64,000 nt of DNA, from contig NZ_OCNH01000001.1 of assembly GCF_900230225.1 (NCBI RefSeq), forward strand, positions 1,984,001 through 2,048,000, given 5' to 3'. This stretch comes from Spirosoma fluviale. GTDB lineage: Bacteria > Bacteroidota > Bacteroidia > Cytophagales > Spirosomataceae. The notes under the pieces were generated by a model, which saw nothing but the letters and a program-made list of their open reading frames with translations, had not been told where the DNA came from and did no database searches. Positions 53,753 to 62,935 of this stretch are shown here, piece by piece (position 1 is the first letter of the stretch; every line of letters starts with the position of its first letter). The position numbers were made by a program, and so were the translations under genes.

Positions 53753-54160
53753 TTAGGAGAAATAAGTAGCGACCAATTCGTTGATCATGGCCAGCGTCAG
53801 GGGTTTGGTTCGATACGAATTTATTTCGGGTAGTGAACTAGCTCGCTGTTTATCGATGGTACTAATCGAGGTGGTTAGCATTACAACGACAACATGGCCT
53901 TTTAACTGAGAATTAAGTCGCTGGTATTCGGTCAGGAACTCAAATCCATTCATACCGGGCATATTGATGTCAACGAAAACGACATCGGGCCGGATGTAAT
54001 CCGGATGACTGATTTGTGTTAAGTACGTAAGTGCCTCTACACCGCTGTTCACTACGCGAACAGCATCGCACTGGTTAGATTCGTCAATAATGAGCTGGTG
54101 TAGGAAATTATCGTCGGGATCGTCGTCAATTAACAGAATACAGTGAATGGGTCTGGGCAT
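53753..54160 (-). CDS. Response regulator, receiver domain only
   Basis: 135 residues: acidic pocket LLIDDDPDDN, phospho-Asp in VVFVDINMPGMNGFEFL, Thr in MLTTS, Lys in YRTKPL. No output domain, like Rcp1/CheY-type regulators that pair with phytochrome- or ETR-type kinases. Its gene overlaps the kinase gene by 35 bp. Confidence 0.93.
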   Translation of the reverse strand: MPRPIHCILLIDDDPDDNFLHQLIIDESNQCDAVRVVNSGVEALTYLTQISHPDYIRPDVVFVDINMPGMNGFEFLTEYQRLNSQLKGHVVVVMLTTSISTIDKQRASSLPEINSYRTKPLTLAMINELVATYFS

Positions 54161-55289
54161 AATGCTGACTTGTCTTAATAACTTTGGGAATTACTACATA
54201 AAACGTGGAGCCAACGCCAACGGTACTGTTGAGGCCGATCTGACCCCCATAAATGTCGATTACTTTTTTACAGGTGGCTAATCCAATGCCGGTTCCCGGA
54301 TATTCATTGCGGCCGTGTAATCGCTGGAAAATTTGAAATACCCGGTCAAAATAGTTGGCGTCGATACCAATACCGTTATCACTTACCGTAAACCGATACT
54401 GATTTCCTTCGTCCACTGCCCGTACTTGAATACTGGGTACAACATCCGGGCGACGGTATTTCAAGCCATTGGTTACCAGATTCTGAAACACCTGCTTTAA
54501 ATCGGTTCGGTGGGCTCTGATCGTTGGGAGCGGGCCTACCTCAATGGTAGCCCCGGTCGATAGAATGTCAGTTTGTTGTTCCTCCAGAATTTCGGCCATC
54601 ACCTCATTGAGGTCTACATTCTCAAAATCGATATCTGTGCCCACGCGGGAGAAGTCGAGCAGGTCATTGATCAAAACGCGCATCCGTTCGGCGGCAGCGG
54701 TCGATACATTAATTAATTTGAGGGCATCGGGATCCAATTTCTCACCGTGTTTACTTTCCAGTAAGGTAAGGTAGTTGACGATCGTTTTGAGTGGTGATTG
54801 TAAATCATGGGATGCGATATAGGCAAACTGTTGTAGTTCTTCGTTTGAGCGGGAAAGTTCCTGCATCGCCTGCTGGCGAAACGACAGTTCGCGGTCATAC
54901 TCTTTTGAGGTACGCAGGCCAACGGCTTCGTCAAAATACCGGATCAATGCCAGAACGGTAGCAACGGATACCCCGGCGGTAAAAAACCGGATCAAGGCAT
55001 TGATCCGGTAGGCTGGCCACCAGAACATGACCGCATCGAACAGGTGAGTAAGGCCGCAGAGAAGAATAAAAGCACCAAATAATACAAAAACGCCGGATAG
55101 AGGCACGCCCTTCTTAACCAGTATAAACCGGATTAAGATGAGCGGGATAGCCATATAGGCTAGCCAGATTGTTAAGTCGGACAGTATATAGAGCCACCCA
55201 TGAAAGTCTGTCCATCGACCACAGTACCAGCGAGGGGGCCAATCACTAACATTTGCGAGTTGCTGAAAAAACTCGATTACTTCGTTCAT
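54126..55289 (-). CDS. Ethylene-receptor-like (ETR) sensor histidine kinase
   Basis: 387 residues. N-terminal three-helix domain (about 30-118) closely resembles the ethylene-binding domain of plant ETR1: D38, Y45, I48, P49, I75, C78 and H82, the same spacing as ETR1 D25, Y32, I35, P36, I62, C65 and H69, which bind copper and ethylene. HisKA with H161 (YIASHDLQSPLKTI), then HATPase (VFQNLVTNGLKYRRP, VSDNGIGI, GTGIGLATCKKVI). Inner-membrane protein. No GAF domain is seen between the domains. Partner RR overlaps its end. Confidence 0.9.
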   Translation of the reverse strand: MNEVIEFFQQLANVSDWPPRWYCGRWTDFHGWLYILSDLTIWLAYMAIPLILIRFILVKKGVPLSGVFVLFGAFILLCGLTHLFDAVMFWWPAYRINALIRFFTAGVSVATVLALIRYFDEAVGLRTSKEYDRELSFRQQAMQELSRSNEELQQFAYIASHDLQSPLKTIVNYLTLLESKHGEKLDPDALKLINVSTAAAERMRVLINDLLDFSRVGTDIDFENVDLNEVMAEILEEQQTDILSTGATIEVGPLPTIRAHRTDLKQVFQNLVTNGLKYRRPDVVPSIQVRAVDEGNQYRFTVSDNGIGIDANYFDRVFQIFQRLHGRNEYPGTGIGLATCKKVIDIYGGQIGLNSTVGVGSTFYVVIPKVIKTSQHYAQTHSLYSVN

Positions 55290-55363
55290 AAACTATTGAT
55301 GGTGAGTATTCTATGTGGAGAATTCTAGCGGGAATTAAATTGGTAGTCAGCCTTATTAGTAGT

Positions 55364-55371
55364 CAAAGATA
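55364..55371 (-). promoter_or_regulatory. -7 box for the ETR kinase gene
   Basis: TATCTTTG on the minus strand, 75 bp before the ATG; no -33 TTTG visible. Confidence 0.4.
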
Positions 55372-55605
55372 CGGGTGTATGTTATGCTGTCCTATTACAT
55401 ATGTGCGTATAAAATGTATACGTTGTTGGCAAGATCGTTAAACAAGTTAGTCAAACTAACGCTTTTTCCGATTTAATTACAACCGGATGAACAGGTAGCT
55501 GGTCAATTTTTCTGTTACTTTGTTCTGTGAGTCGGGGTTCAAATGTACCTCGTCATAAACGAAGAAGACACTGACAGCGTTATTAACAGGAAAACGATCA
55601 CCTGC

Positions 55606-56550
55606 ATGAACCGTATCACCTTTGAGAATGAGGACGAAATCCGGGTAAAGTCCCTGGCCGGTGCTATTATTATCAATGTAATTTTAGTAGCCTTACTGTT
55701 GCTGGTTAACCTATCCCAAACCGTTCCTAATCCGCCACCCATTGAGTTTGTCGAAGTTAACTTTGGCACCGATGCGCGCGGTAGTGGGCGTATTCAAACG
55801 TATAACAAAGCGTCTGATTCCCCTAATCCGGTGGATGTGAAAGCGGCAGATAAACGTCCCAATCCAAAGGTAAATACCACGCCCCGATTAGAAAAGACCC
55901 GCGTTACCCCATCGCCGAAGGTAGAGGACGCCAAACCAGCTAAAACTGCGACGGAGAAACCAATCATTGCCAGTAAATCGGAAAGTCCTGTTACTACGCC
56001 CGAGCGGCCCGAACCCAAGCGTGTTGAATCGCCTAAGGCAACGGCACCCGTAGAGCGTCCTGCCCCGCCTGCGCCCCAGAAAAAGGTGGAAACGGTAAAT
56101 AACGATGCTGTATTTAAAAAATCGTCGGGTGGGGGCGGCTCTAATGGGACGGTTGGAAAAGCATCCGGAACGGGTGGTAATAACAATGGTGACGACGCCA
56201 GTGGGGTAGGTGACAAAGGAAATCCCAACGGAAAAATAGACGCTAAAGAGTTTTATGGTACTCCCGGTGGTTCTGCTTCCGGAGTTGCTTTTGATGTTTC
56301 CGGCTGGTCTTTGGTGAGTCGCCCCAGTATAAACGATGATTCTGATGAAACCGGTAAGATCGTTTTCAAGATAACCGTCGATGGAGAAGGGGAAATAATT
56401 CGGGTTCAAACCCAACAGACAACGGTTAGCCCGTCAGTGGTGGAGGTTTATCGGAAAGCGGTTCAGCGCCTGCGTCTCCGGCCTAAAGGAGGGGCAACAC
56501 CACCCACGGCAAGCGGCACGATTACATTTATTATTAAGTCCAAAGATTAA
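55606..56550 (+). CDS. TonB-like energy transducer, proline/glycine-rich linker
   Basis: 314 residues from the ATG at 55606 (the frame opens at 55543). One N-terminal membrane helix (SLAGAIIINVILVALLLLVNL), then PPPIEFVEVNFG, a long Pro/Lys/Glu-rich stretch and a Gly/Asn-rich part, and a C-terminal TonB-like domain (GKIVFKITVDGEGEIIRVQTQQTTVSPSVVEVYRKAVQRLRLRPKG). May power TonB-dependent receptors or act as a TolA-like spacer. Its TAA shares a base with the ATG of folC, so the two are co-translated; no ExbB/D gene here. Confidence 0.85.
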   Translation: MNRITFENEDEIRVKSLAGAIIINVILVALLLLVNLSQTVPNPPPIEFVEVNFGTDARGSGRIQTYNKASDSPNPVDVKAADKRPNPKVNTTPRLEKTRVTPSPKVEDAKPAKTATEKPIIASKSESPVTTPERPEPKRVESPKATAPVERPAPPAPQKKVETVNNDAVFKKSSGGGGSNGTVGKASGTGGNNNGDDASGVGDKGNPNGKIDAKEFYGTPGGSASGVAFDVSGWSLVSRPSINDDSDETGKIVFKITVDGEGEIIRVQTQQTTVSPSVVEVYRKAVQRLRLRPKGGATPPTASGTITFIIKSKD

Positions 56551-57836
56551 TGCAGTACACGGAAGCAATCGACTATCTATACAGTCGGCTCCCAGTTTTC
56601 CACCGGATTGGCCCCAAAGCTCTGAAGCTTGGGTTACGTAACACCTTATTACTTTGCGAAGGGCTTGGAAATCCCCAGCAGCGGTTCACCAGTATCCATG
56701 TTGGCGGAACGAATGGGAAAGGAAGCACCTCCCATATGCTCGCGTCTATTTACCAGTCGGCGGGCTACCGCGTGGGTTTGTACACGTCCCCCCATCTTAA
56801 ATCGTTTACAGAGCGGATCCGACTCAACGGCCAGCCTATTCCCGAAGAAGAAGTTGTCCGTTTTGTGCGGGAACAGCAGGCATTGATTGAATCGGTAGAG
56901 CCTTCTTTCTTTGAAGTGACCGTTGCGATGGCCTTCGATTTTTTCGCCCGTCAAGCCGTTGATGTGGCCATCATTGAAGTTGGGTTGGGGGGGCGTCTCG
57001 ATTCTACCAATGTAATTACCCCTGTTGCATCTGTCATTACCAACATCGGTTACGATCATACCGATATACTGGGAGATACACTCCCGTTGATTGCCGCTGA
57101 AAAAGCAGGGATCATCAAACCAGGTGTTCCGGTTATAATCGGTGAGTCTCATCCCGAAACAAAGGAGGTATTTACATCCGTAGCGGCAACCCTACAGGCA
57201 CCCATTACCTTTGCGGATCAGCAATATCAACTGCAGAGCCTGGGTCTGGTGAATGGACTTCGACAGCTACAAGTGACCGGAGGTGATATGGCTGGCCAGT
57301 TGATTCAACTTGATTTGCTGGGAAATTACCAACTAAAGAACCTACCCGCTGTATTGGCAACTGTTCGACAGTTACAGACTCTGTTTCCCGTAACATGGGC
57401 TGAACAGGAGGAGGGACTGGCTGCTGTCACAGCCCAAACAGGATTAAAGGGGCGTTTTCAAACCCTGCGTTTACAGCCCAAGGTAATTGCTGATACAGCC
57501 CACAACAAACCTGGTCTGGAAGCACTTTTCGAAACGGTACAGTCTATATCGTACAAAACACTTCGTATTATTCTTGGCCTTGTGGCCGATAAAGACCGTT
57601 CACAGGTACTGTCTATACTCCCGTCGACGGCCGTTTATTATTTTTGCCAGGCACAAACTCCGCGATCGTTGCCCGCTCATTTACTTCAGGAAGAAGCGGT
57701 TAGTCTTGGACTCGCCGGGTATGCATTTACTGATGTAAATTCTGCTTTAGCAGCTGCGCTTGAACAAGCTGATCAGGATGATCTACTTCTAATAACCGGC
57801 AGTAACTATACGATTGCCGAACTAATCAATTTATAA
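56550..57836 (+). CDS. folC: Bifunctional folylpolyglutamate/dihydrofolate synthase
   Basis: 428 residues: P-loop-like FTSIHVGGTNGKGSTSHMLASIYQSAGYRVGLYTSPHL, ERIRLNGQPIPEEE, FFEVTVAMAFDFFARQAVDVAIIEVGLGGRLDSTNVI, TNIGYDHTDILGDTLPLIAAEKAGIIKPGVPVI, and the C-terminal glutamate-ligase domain (GRFQTLRLQPKVIADTAHNKPGLEAL). Adds glutamate to dihydropteroate and folates. Overlaps the TonB-like gene start by one base. Confidence 0.96.
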   Translation: MQYTEAIDYLYSRLPVFHRIGPKALKLGLRNTLLLCEGLGNPQQRFTSIHVGGTNGKGSTSHMLASIYQSAGYRVGLYTSPHLKSFTERIRLNGQPIPEEEVVRFVREQQALIESVEPSFFEVTVAMAFDFFARQAVDVAIIEVGLGGRLDSTNVITPVASVITNIGYDHTDILGDTLPLIAAEKAGIIKPGVPVIIGESHPETKEVFTSVAATLQAPITFADQQYQLQSLGLVNGLRQLQVTGGDMAGQLIQLDLLGNYQLKNLPAVLATVRQLQTLFPVTWAEQEEGLAAVTAQTGLKGRFQTLRLQPKVIADTAHNKPGLEALFETVQSISYKTLRIILGLVADKDRSQVLSILPSTAVYYFCQAQTPRSLPAHLLQEEAVSLGLAGYAFTDVNSALAAALEQADQDDLLLITGSNYTIAELINL

Positions 57837-57838
57837 CC

Positions 57839-58501
57839 GTGACGCGTAGAAAAACACATCGCTTCCTGCAAAATGCAGAAAGCACAAATGTTATTGAATC
57901 TGGTAAACCGATTTACAAAACCATTCGTGGCCATTGGCGGACCGATTATTTTGGTAACGAAAATCCAATTATTCTTGAGTTGGCCTGTGGTAAAGGAGAG
58001 TATACGGTAGGGTTGGCACAGGCTTTTCCTAATGTAAATTTTATCGGTGTCGATATAAAAGGTGACAGAATTGCCCGGGGCTCCAAAGCAGCCCAAACGT
58101 TGGGTCTGACGAATGTCGCGTTTCTTCGGACGGATATTAACTTTTTGACCGAATTTTTCAGGACTGGTGAAGTCAATGAAATCTGGATCACGTTTCCCGA
58201 TCCCCAGCCTAGACCAAAGCAGGAGAAACACCGCTTAACTCATCCCCGTTTCTTAGCAACCTATCAAAAATTACTTGTTTCCGGGGGGACACTTCATTTA
58301 AAGACAGATAATCCGGAACTGTTTGCTTATAGCCTGGAGCAGGTTCAAGCGGCCAAAGGAACCAATTTACAATACACAACAGACCTCTATAATTCTCCCC
58401 TGAATGAAATTCACTTGGGAATTAAAACCAAGTACGAACAGATCTTCTTCGATAAGGGATTTACAATTAACTATTTACAATGTAAAATGGGTGCGATTTA
58501 A
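57839..58501 (+). CDS. trmB: tRNA (guanine-N7)-methyltransferase
   Basis: 220 residues with GTG start (57839), 2 bp after folC. SAM-binding ILELACGKGEYTVGLAQAFP, FIGVDIKGDRIARG, and the TrmB signature EIWITFPDPQPRPKQEKHRLTHPRFL. Methylates G46 in tRNA. Its stop codon lies inside an inverted repeat (58485-58518). Confidence 0.95.
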   Translation: MTRRKTHRFLQNAESTNVIESGKPIYKTIRGHWRTDYFGNENPIILELACGKGEYTVGLAQAFPNVNFIGVDIKGDRIARGSKAAQTLGLTNVAFLRTDINFLTEFFRTGEVNEIWITFPDPQPRPKQEKHRLTHPRFLATYQKLLVSGGTLHLKTDNPELFAYSLEQVQAAKGTNLQYTTDLYNSPLNEIHLGIKTKYEQIFFDKGFTINYLQCKMGAI

Positions 58502-58602
58502 GTAAATCGCACCCATTTGTAAATTATTGGTTTAATGCAACAATGTAAACTTAATCATGTAAATCAATTGTAATTAACATAGTTTACATAATTAAGTTTA
58601 CA
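58460..58602. repeat. Cluster of TGTAAA/TTTACA words
   Basis: Eight hexamers in about 143 bp: 58460, 58474, 58481, 58518, 58544, 58558, 58583, 58597. Word order is mixed, and the cluster includes a 12-bp inverted repeat. Confidence 0.6.
58485..58518. terminator. Inverted repeat spanning the trmB stop codon
   Basis: AAATGGGTGCGATTTA and TAAATCGCACCCATTT, perfect 16-bp arms 2 bp apart; the TAA (58499-58501) is in the arm. Serves as a 3' end structure between convergent trmB and gap. A second pair, TGTAAACTTAAT/ATTAAGTTTACA (58544-58555 with 58591-58602), lies beside it. Confidence 0.75.
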
Positions 58603-58612
58603 ATTTACTTTA

Positions 58613-59647
<1,035 letters not shown>

Positions 59648-59717
59648 TTAATAAGCCTAATCAGGCAATTAAAGTATATACTAAAAAGGAGGGAGTCAAA
59701 TCAGTAATGATAGTTTT

Positions 59718-59884
59718 TAGTAATAAAGGACATATATTTAGTAAAAATATAGCAAAATACTACTAAAATGTAGCAAATTTAGTAACTAATGCTAAAAAGT
59801 TAGTATTATAATTAGTATTTACTAATAATTATGCTAAATGCTAATGTAATGGCTTATTTTACTAAAATAATTGTTTTGTTAGTA
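59718..59884. repeat. Phased array of TAGTA/TACTA words
   Basis: Pentamers at 59718, 59739, 59758/59761, 59780, 59801, 59813/59820, 59860 and 59880, most steps 19-21 bp; the missing step near 59840 is TGCTAA. Each side often carries T-rich then A-rich flanks. Spacing fits two DNA helical turns. Confidence 0.7.
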
Positions 59885-60741
59885 TTAACCGCTGATTAAT
59901 TTATACCCCTTTATAACGCATTCTACTAGAGAGAAAAACAGGAGTAGGGTTTATACTCAACACTACTATGGATTATCTTCTACATAATCATTTTAGACGA
60001 TTTGTTTTTTTACTTCTCTTATAAACTATTCAATAATAGTTCATCTAACTAATACGGTTAGTCTCTAGTGTATTGATTAAAGTCAAAAATAATCCGTTAT
60101 CCCTTAGTTTGGTTTATGCATAGCTTAGCAATCAATAAGGGTCTTAGTTATTTATTTACATGCAAGTGGATCATCTAAAATAGACTAGGTTATTTCCATT
60201 ACCTTCAACCTCTAAGTCCTTCAACTGCGGCCCGCCCTAAGCAAGTTTAACCTGGAGTAATTTCACTTTAGTTCTTAACTTCTATTCAGCCTTATCAATG
60301 GCTTCATCTTTGCTTGTTAAACGCTACCAGACAGTCATTAGAATCTTATGTATCATAACGTTCTGCGTTATGATTTGATATCTGCGTGTGAAAAGTAAGG
60401 CTATCAATTAGCAACTAGCGTAAGAGCCACATAAAACAATCATTCATGAACGATGAGCGATCTTACGCATGAGAGCCCTTTAACATTATGAAAACAGTAA
60501 TAGAAATAGGGATTTCAGGCAACGCTCTACTACATCCGTTTGCAAACTGCTAGAGCGAGGTAGGCTCTGCTTTGGTGGAGGAAAGAGATACTGACTCGTT
60601 CAGATAATACTATACTCATACATAAATCATTTATACACCTTTATCGTCATCGGTGTCAAAACTTACCCGCTTGTCAGTGCAAGGCATCAGCAGACGTTAA
60701 ATAATTTGAGTCTTATATTTCAACTATACAGGTGTTCGTAT

Positions 60742-60749
60742 TACCTTTG
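60742..60749 (+). promoter_or_regulatory. -7 box for dapD
   Basis: TACCTTTG, 122 bp before the ATG. A T-rich stretch (TATATTTCA) sits near the -33 position without exact TTTG. Confidence 0.5.
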
Positions 60750-60871
60750 AAAAAACAAAAATCGAGATCAATATAATATTGTTATAGAACAATAGAAAAT
60801 TCTGTGATTAAAAAATATCTATTGATATTCAGATAATTATGAATCTATATATAAACTTTTACTTTAATTAA

Positions 60872-61687
60872 ATGATTAACAAAATCGAGGAAATCTGGGC
60901 TAACCGTGAATTACTTACTAAGTCAGAATCTATCAACCTGATCAAAGACGTAATAAATCAATTAGATAGGGGGGAACTTCGCGTTGCAACGCCACCTACT
61001 AATGAGGAGGGAAGCTGGACGGTCAATGAATGGGTTAAAAAAGCGATCCTTCTGTATTTCGTGAGCCAGCAGATGAAGGTTGAAGAAGTAGGCATCTTTA
61101 CTTTTAACGACAAAATTCCGTTAAAGACGAACTTTGCCGATGCTAAAGTCAGAGCAGTACCACCAGCCGTTGCACGTTTTGGTTCGTACCAGGCTCCCGG
61201 CGTTATTCTAATGCCGTCTTATGTTAACATCGGGGCTTATGTCGATGAGCGGACAATGGTAGACACCTGGGCAACGGTTGGCAGTTGTGCGCAGATTGGC
61301 AAAGATGTTCATCTTAGTGGCGGAGTTGGGATAGGCGGGGTGCTGGAGCCACCACAGGCGGCTCCTGTTATTATTGAAGATGGTGCATTCGTTGGTTCAC
61401 GCTGCATTGTGGTAGAAGGTGCCCATATTGGGAAACGGGCTGTACTCGGTGCAGGCGTTACCATTACAGGATCATCAAAAATTATTGATGTTACAGGTAA
61501 CAGTCCCGTTGAGTATAAAGGCTTTGTTCCAGCTAACTCTGTTGTTATACCTGGAAGTTATGCTAAACAGTTTCCGGCCGGAGAGTACCACATCCCATGT
61601 GCGATAATAATTGGCCAGCGTAAACCATCAACTGATTTAAAAACTTCCCTGAACGACGCGCTACGGGAAAATAACGTATCTGTTTAA
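60872..61687 (+). CDS. dapD: Tetrahydrodipicolinate N-succinyltransferase
   Basis: 271 residues; left-handed beta-helix transferase: KVRAVPPAVARFGSYQAPGVILMPSYVNIGAYVDERTMVDTWATVGSCAQIGKDVHLSGGVGIGGVLEPPQAAPVIIEDGAFVGSRCIVVEG, then GAGVTIT and IIGQRK. Acts in lysine and meso-diaminopimelate synthesis with succinyl-CoA. Terminator-like stem ATAGCCACAT/ATGTGGCTAT at 61762-61788. Confidence 0.97.
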   Translation: MINKIEEIWANRELLTKSESINLIKDVINQLDRGELRVATPPTNEEGSWTVNEWVKKAILLYFVSQQMKVEEVGIFTFNDKIPLKTNFADAKVRAVPPAVARFGSYQAPGVILMPSYVNIGAYVDERTMVDTWATVGSCAQIGKDVHLSGGVGIGGVLEPPQAAPVIIEDGAFVGSRCIVVEGAHIGKRAVLGAGVTITGSSKIIDVTGNSPVEYKGFVPANSVVIPGSYAKQFPAGEYHIPCAIIIGQRKPSTDLKTSLNDALRENNVSV

Positions 61688-61690
61688 TAA

Positions 61691-61828
61691 TGTAAATATT
61701 CACCAATGTACAGTTTATTGACTGTCTATACTTAATAAATAACATTATTATATTGATTTACATAGCCACATTTCACAGATGTGGCTATTTTATTTTGTAA
61801 ATTACAGAAGTATGTATTTATGTTTACA
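61691..61828. promoter_or_regulatory. Second TGTAAA/TTTACA cluster, and dapD terminator
   Basis: Words at 61691, 61757, 61796 and 61823. The hairpin ATAGCCACAT (61762-61771)/ATGTGGCTAT (61779-61788) followed by TTTATTTTG is a likely terminator for dapD. The region ends just before the XRE gene. Confidence 0.55.
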
Positions 61829-61884
61829 AGAGTAATGTTTATGTTTGTAACATATAGGCACTTAATTAACAAAAGCCCACGATT

Positions 61885-62403
61885 ATGCTGACGATTAATG
61901 ACAAGATTAAACAGATATTAATCGATAAGAATCTTACTCCTTCTTATTTCGCCGACGAAATAGGCGTACAACGATCCAGTATATCTCACATTTTATCTGG
62001 TCGTAACAGACCGAGTTTCGACATTATTCAGAAAATAATCCGTCGTTTTCCAGAACTTGGCTATGAATGGATTATGGAAGAAGAGGGGCAAAATAGTAAT
62101 CAGACTATTCCAGCAGGAGTAGGGTATGGTACAAATCGTTCTGTGGGCAGACCTCCGTCCATTGAACGGGCTGATCGATTTACTAACTCCGGCACACTTT
62201 CCTATCAACCTCAATCGCCAGGTGTTCGTAGCCAGCGTACAGAAATACCTCCGGTAAGTTTACCGGTGCAACCGGAAACAACCAGTTCTGTGGACGCTCA
62301 GCCGAGTGGAAATTCAAGCGCGGATAAGCCAGAAAAGAAGGTAGAACGCATCCTGATCTTTTATACAGACGGATCATTTCGGGAGTACACACCGACTGCT
62401 TAA
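61885..62403 (+). CDS. XRE-type helix-turn-helix regulator
   Basis: 172 residues: N-terminal HTH (ILIDKNLTPSYFADEIGVQRSSISHILSGRNRPSFDIIQKIIRRFPELGYEWIMEEEG), then a long Ser/Pro/Gln-rich linker and a short conserved end VERILIFYTDGSFREYTP. Members of this layout are common in Bacteroidota; targets unknown. Sits right after a TGTAAA cluster that could be its own operator (inference). Confidence 0.85.
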   Translation: MLTINDKIKQILIDKNLTPSYFADEIGVQRSSISHILSGRNRPSFDIIQKIIRRFPELGYEWIMEEEGQNSNQTIPAGVGYGTNRSVGRPPSIERADRFTNSGTLSYQPQSPGVRSQRTEIPPVSLPVQPETTSSVDAQPSGNSSADKPEKKVERILIFYTDGSFREYTPTA

Positions 62404-62789
62404 GTCGCTCTCATTTACGCTTTAGATTGGGGAGCCTGGAAACCATCTACACAGGCGATGAATTCGCTATTTTTCGTTTGATCCGACCCTATAGAGAATT
62501 AACAGGGAGCTCCAGCCAATTACAACAATAATAGTATAAAGGCTGTTGGCACTTGAAACGGCGTTCCAAACCGATTTCATTTTTCAGAGAATTTCTCCAA
62601 TCAAGATTGGACGAAGGTAGACACGAACCTTTTTACAACTTTGGATCAGAAGCATACTATTTTAACTCACATTTTTCGAATATCAACTGTTCTTAACTCT
62701 CTTTATATACCTGAAAATGGCCCTAAAAGGCTTTAAAATGGCCTTTTTCATCTATTTTTTACCTAACTCCCTGTAAAGCAATACTTTAG

Positions 62790-62805
62790 TGTTCCACGTG
62801 GATAA
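62790..62805. promoter_or_regulatory. parS-like ParB-binding site (candidate)
   Basis: TGTTCCACGTGGATAA matches 14 of 16 positions of the ParB site TGTTCCACGTGGAACA; the inner TCCACGTGGA palindrome is complete. Close by are CGTGGATAA (62797-62805) and TGTGGATTA (62820-62828), one base off the DnaA box. Confidence 0.4.
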
Positions 62806-62881
62806 TGTGTTAATAAGTCTGTGGATTACTCCATTTCATTTGTTGTATAATTTATATTATGTTAAGTAAAGTTTTTATTAA

Positions 62882-62913
62882 ATAGGGTCGGTACCTTCCG
62901 ATACCGACCCTAT
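62882..62913. terminator. Hairpin at TPR gene 3' end
   Basis: ATAGGGTCGGTA (62882-62893) and TACCGACCCTAT (62902-62913), perfect 12 bp, loop CCTTCCGA. Weak U-tract on either strand. Confidence 0.5.
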
Positions 62914-62935
62914 CCTGTTATTCTTACTGAGGTTT

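Larger units (their letters stand above)
62404..62935. other. Spacer with ParB-like and DnaA-box-like sites
   Basis: About 530 bp without a gene. Contains AAAAGGC/GCCTTTT (62725-62747) as a possible terminator, the parS-like palindrome 62790-62805, near-DnaA boxes, and the stem ATAGGGTCGGTA/TACCGACCCTAT (62882-62913) at the TPR gene end. Confidence 0.5.

Noticed and set aside
60419..60475. Structured RNA from the GCGTAAGA/TCTTACGC repeat
   Set aside because: Arms are only 8 bp with a long, loosely paired interior, and no promoter or terminator frames it.
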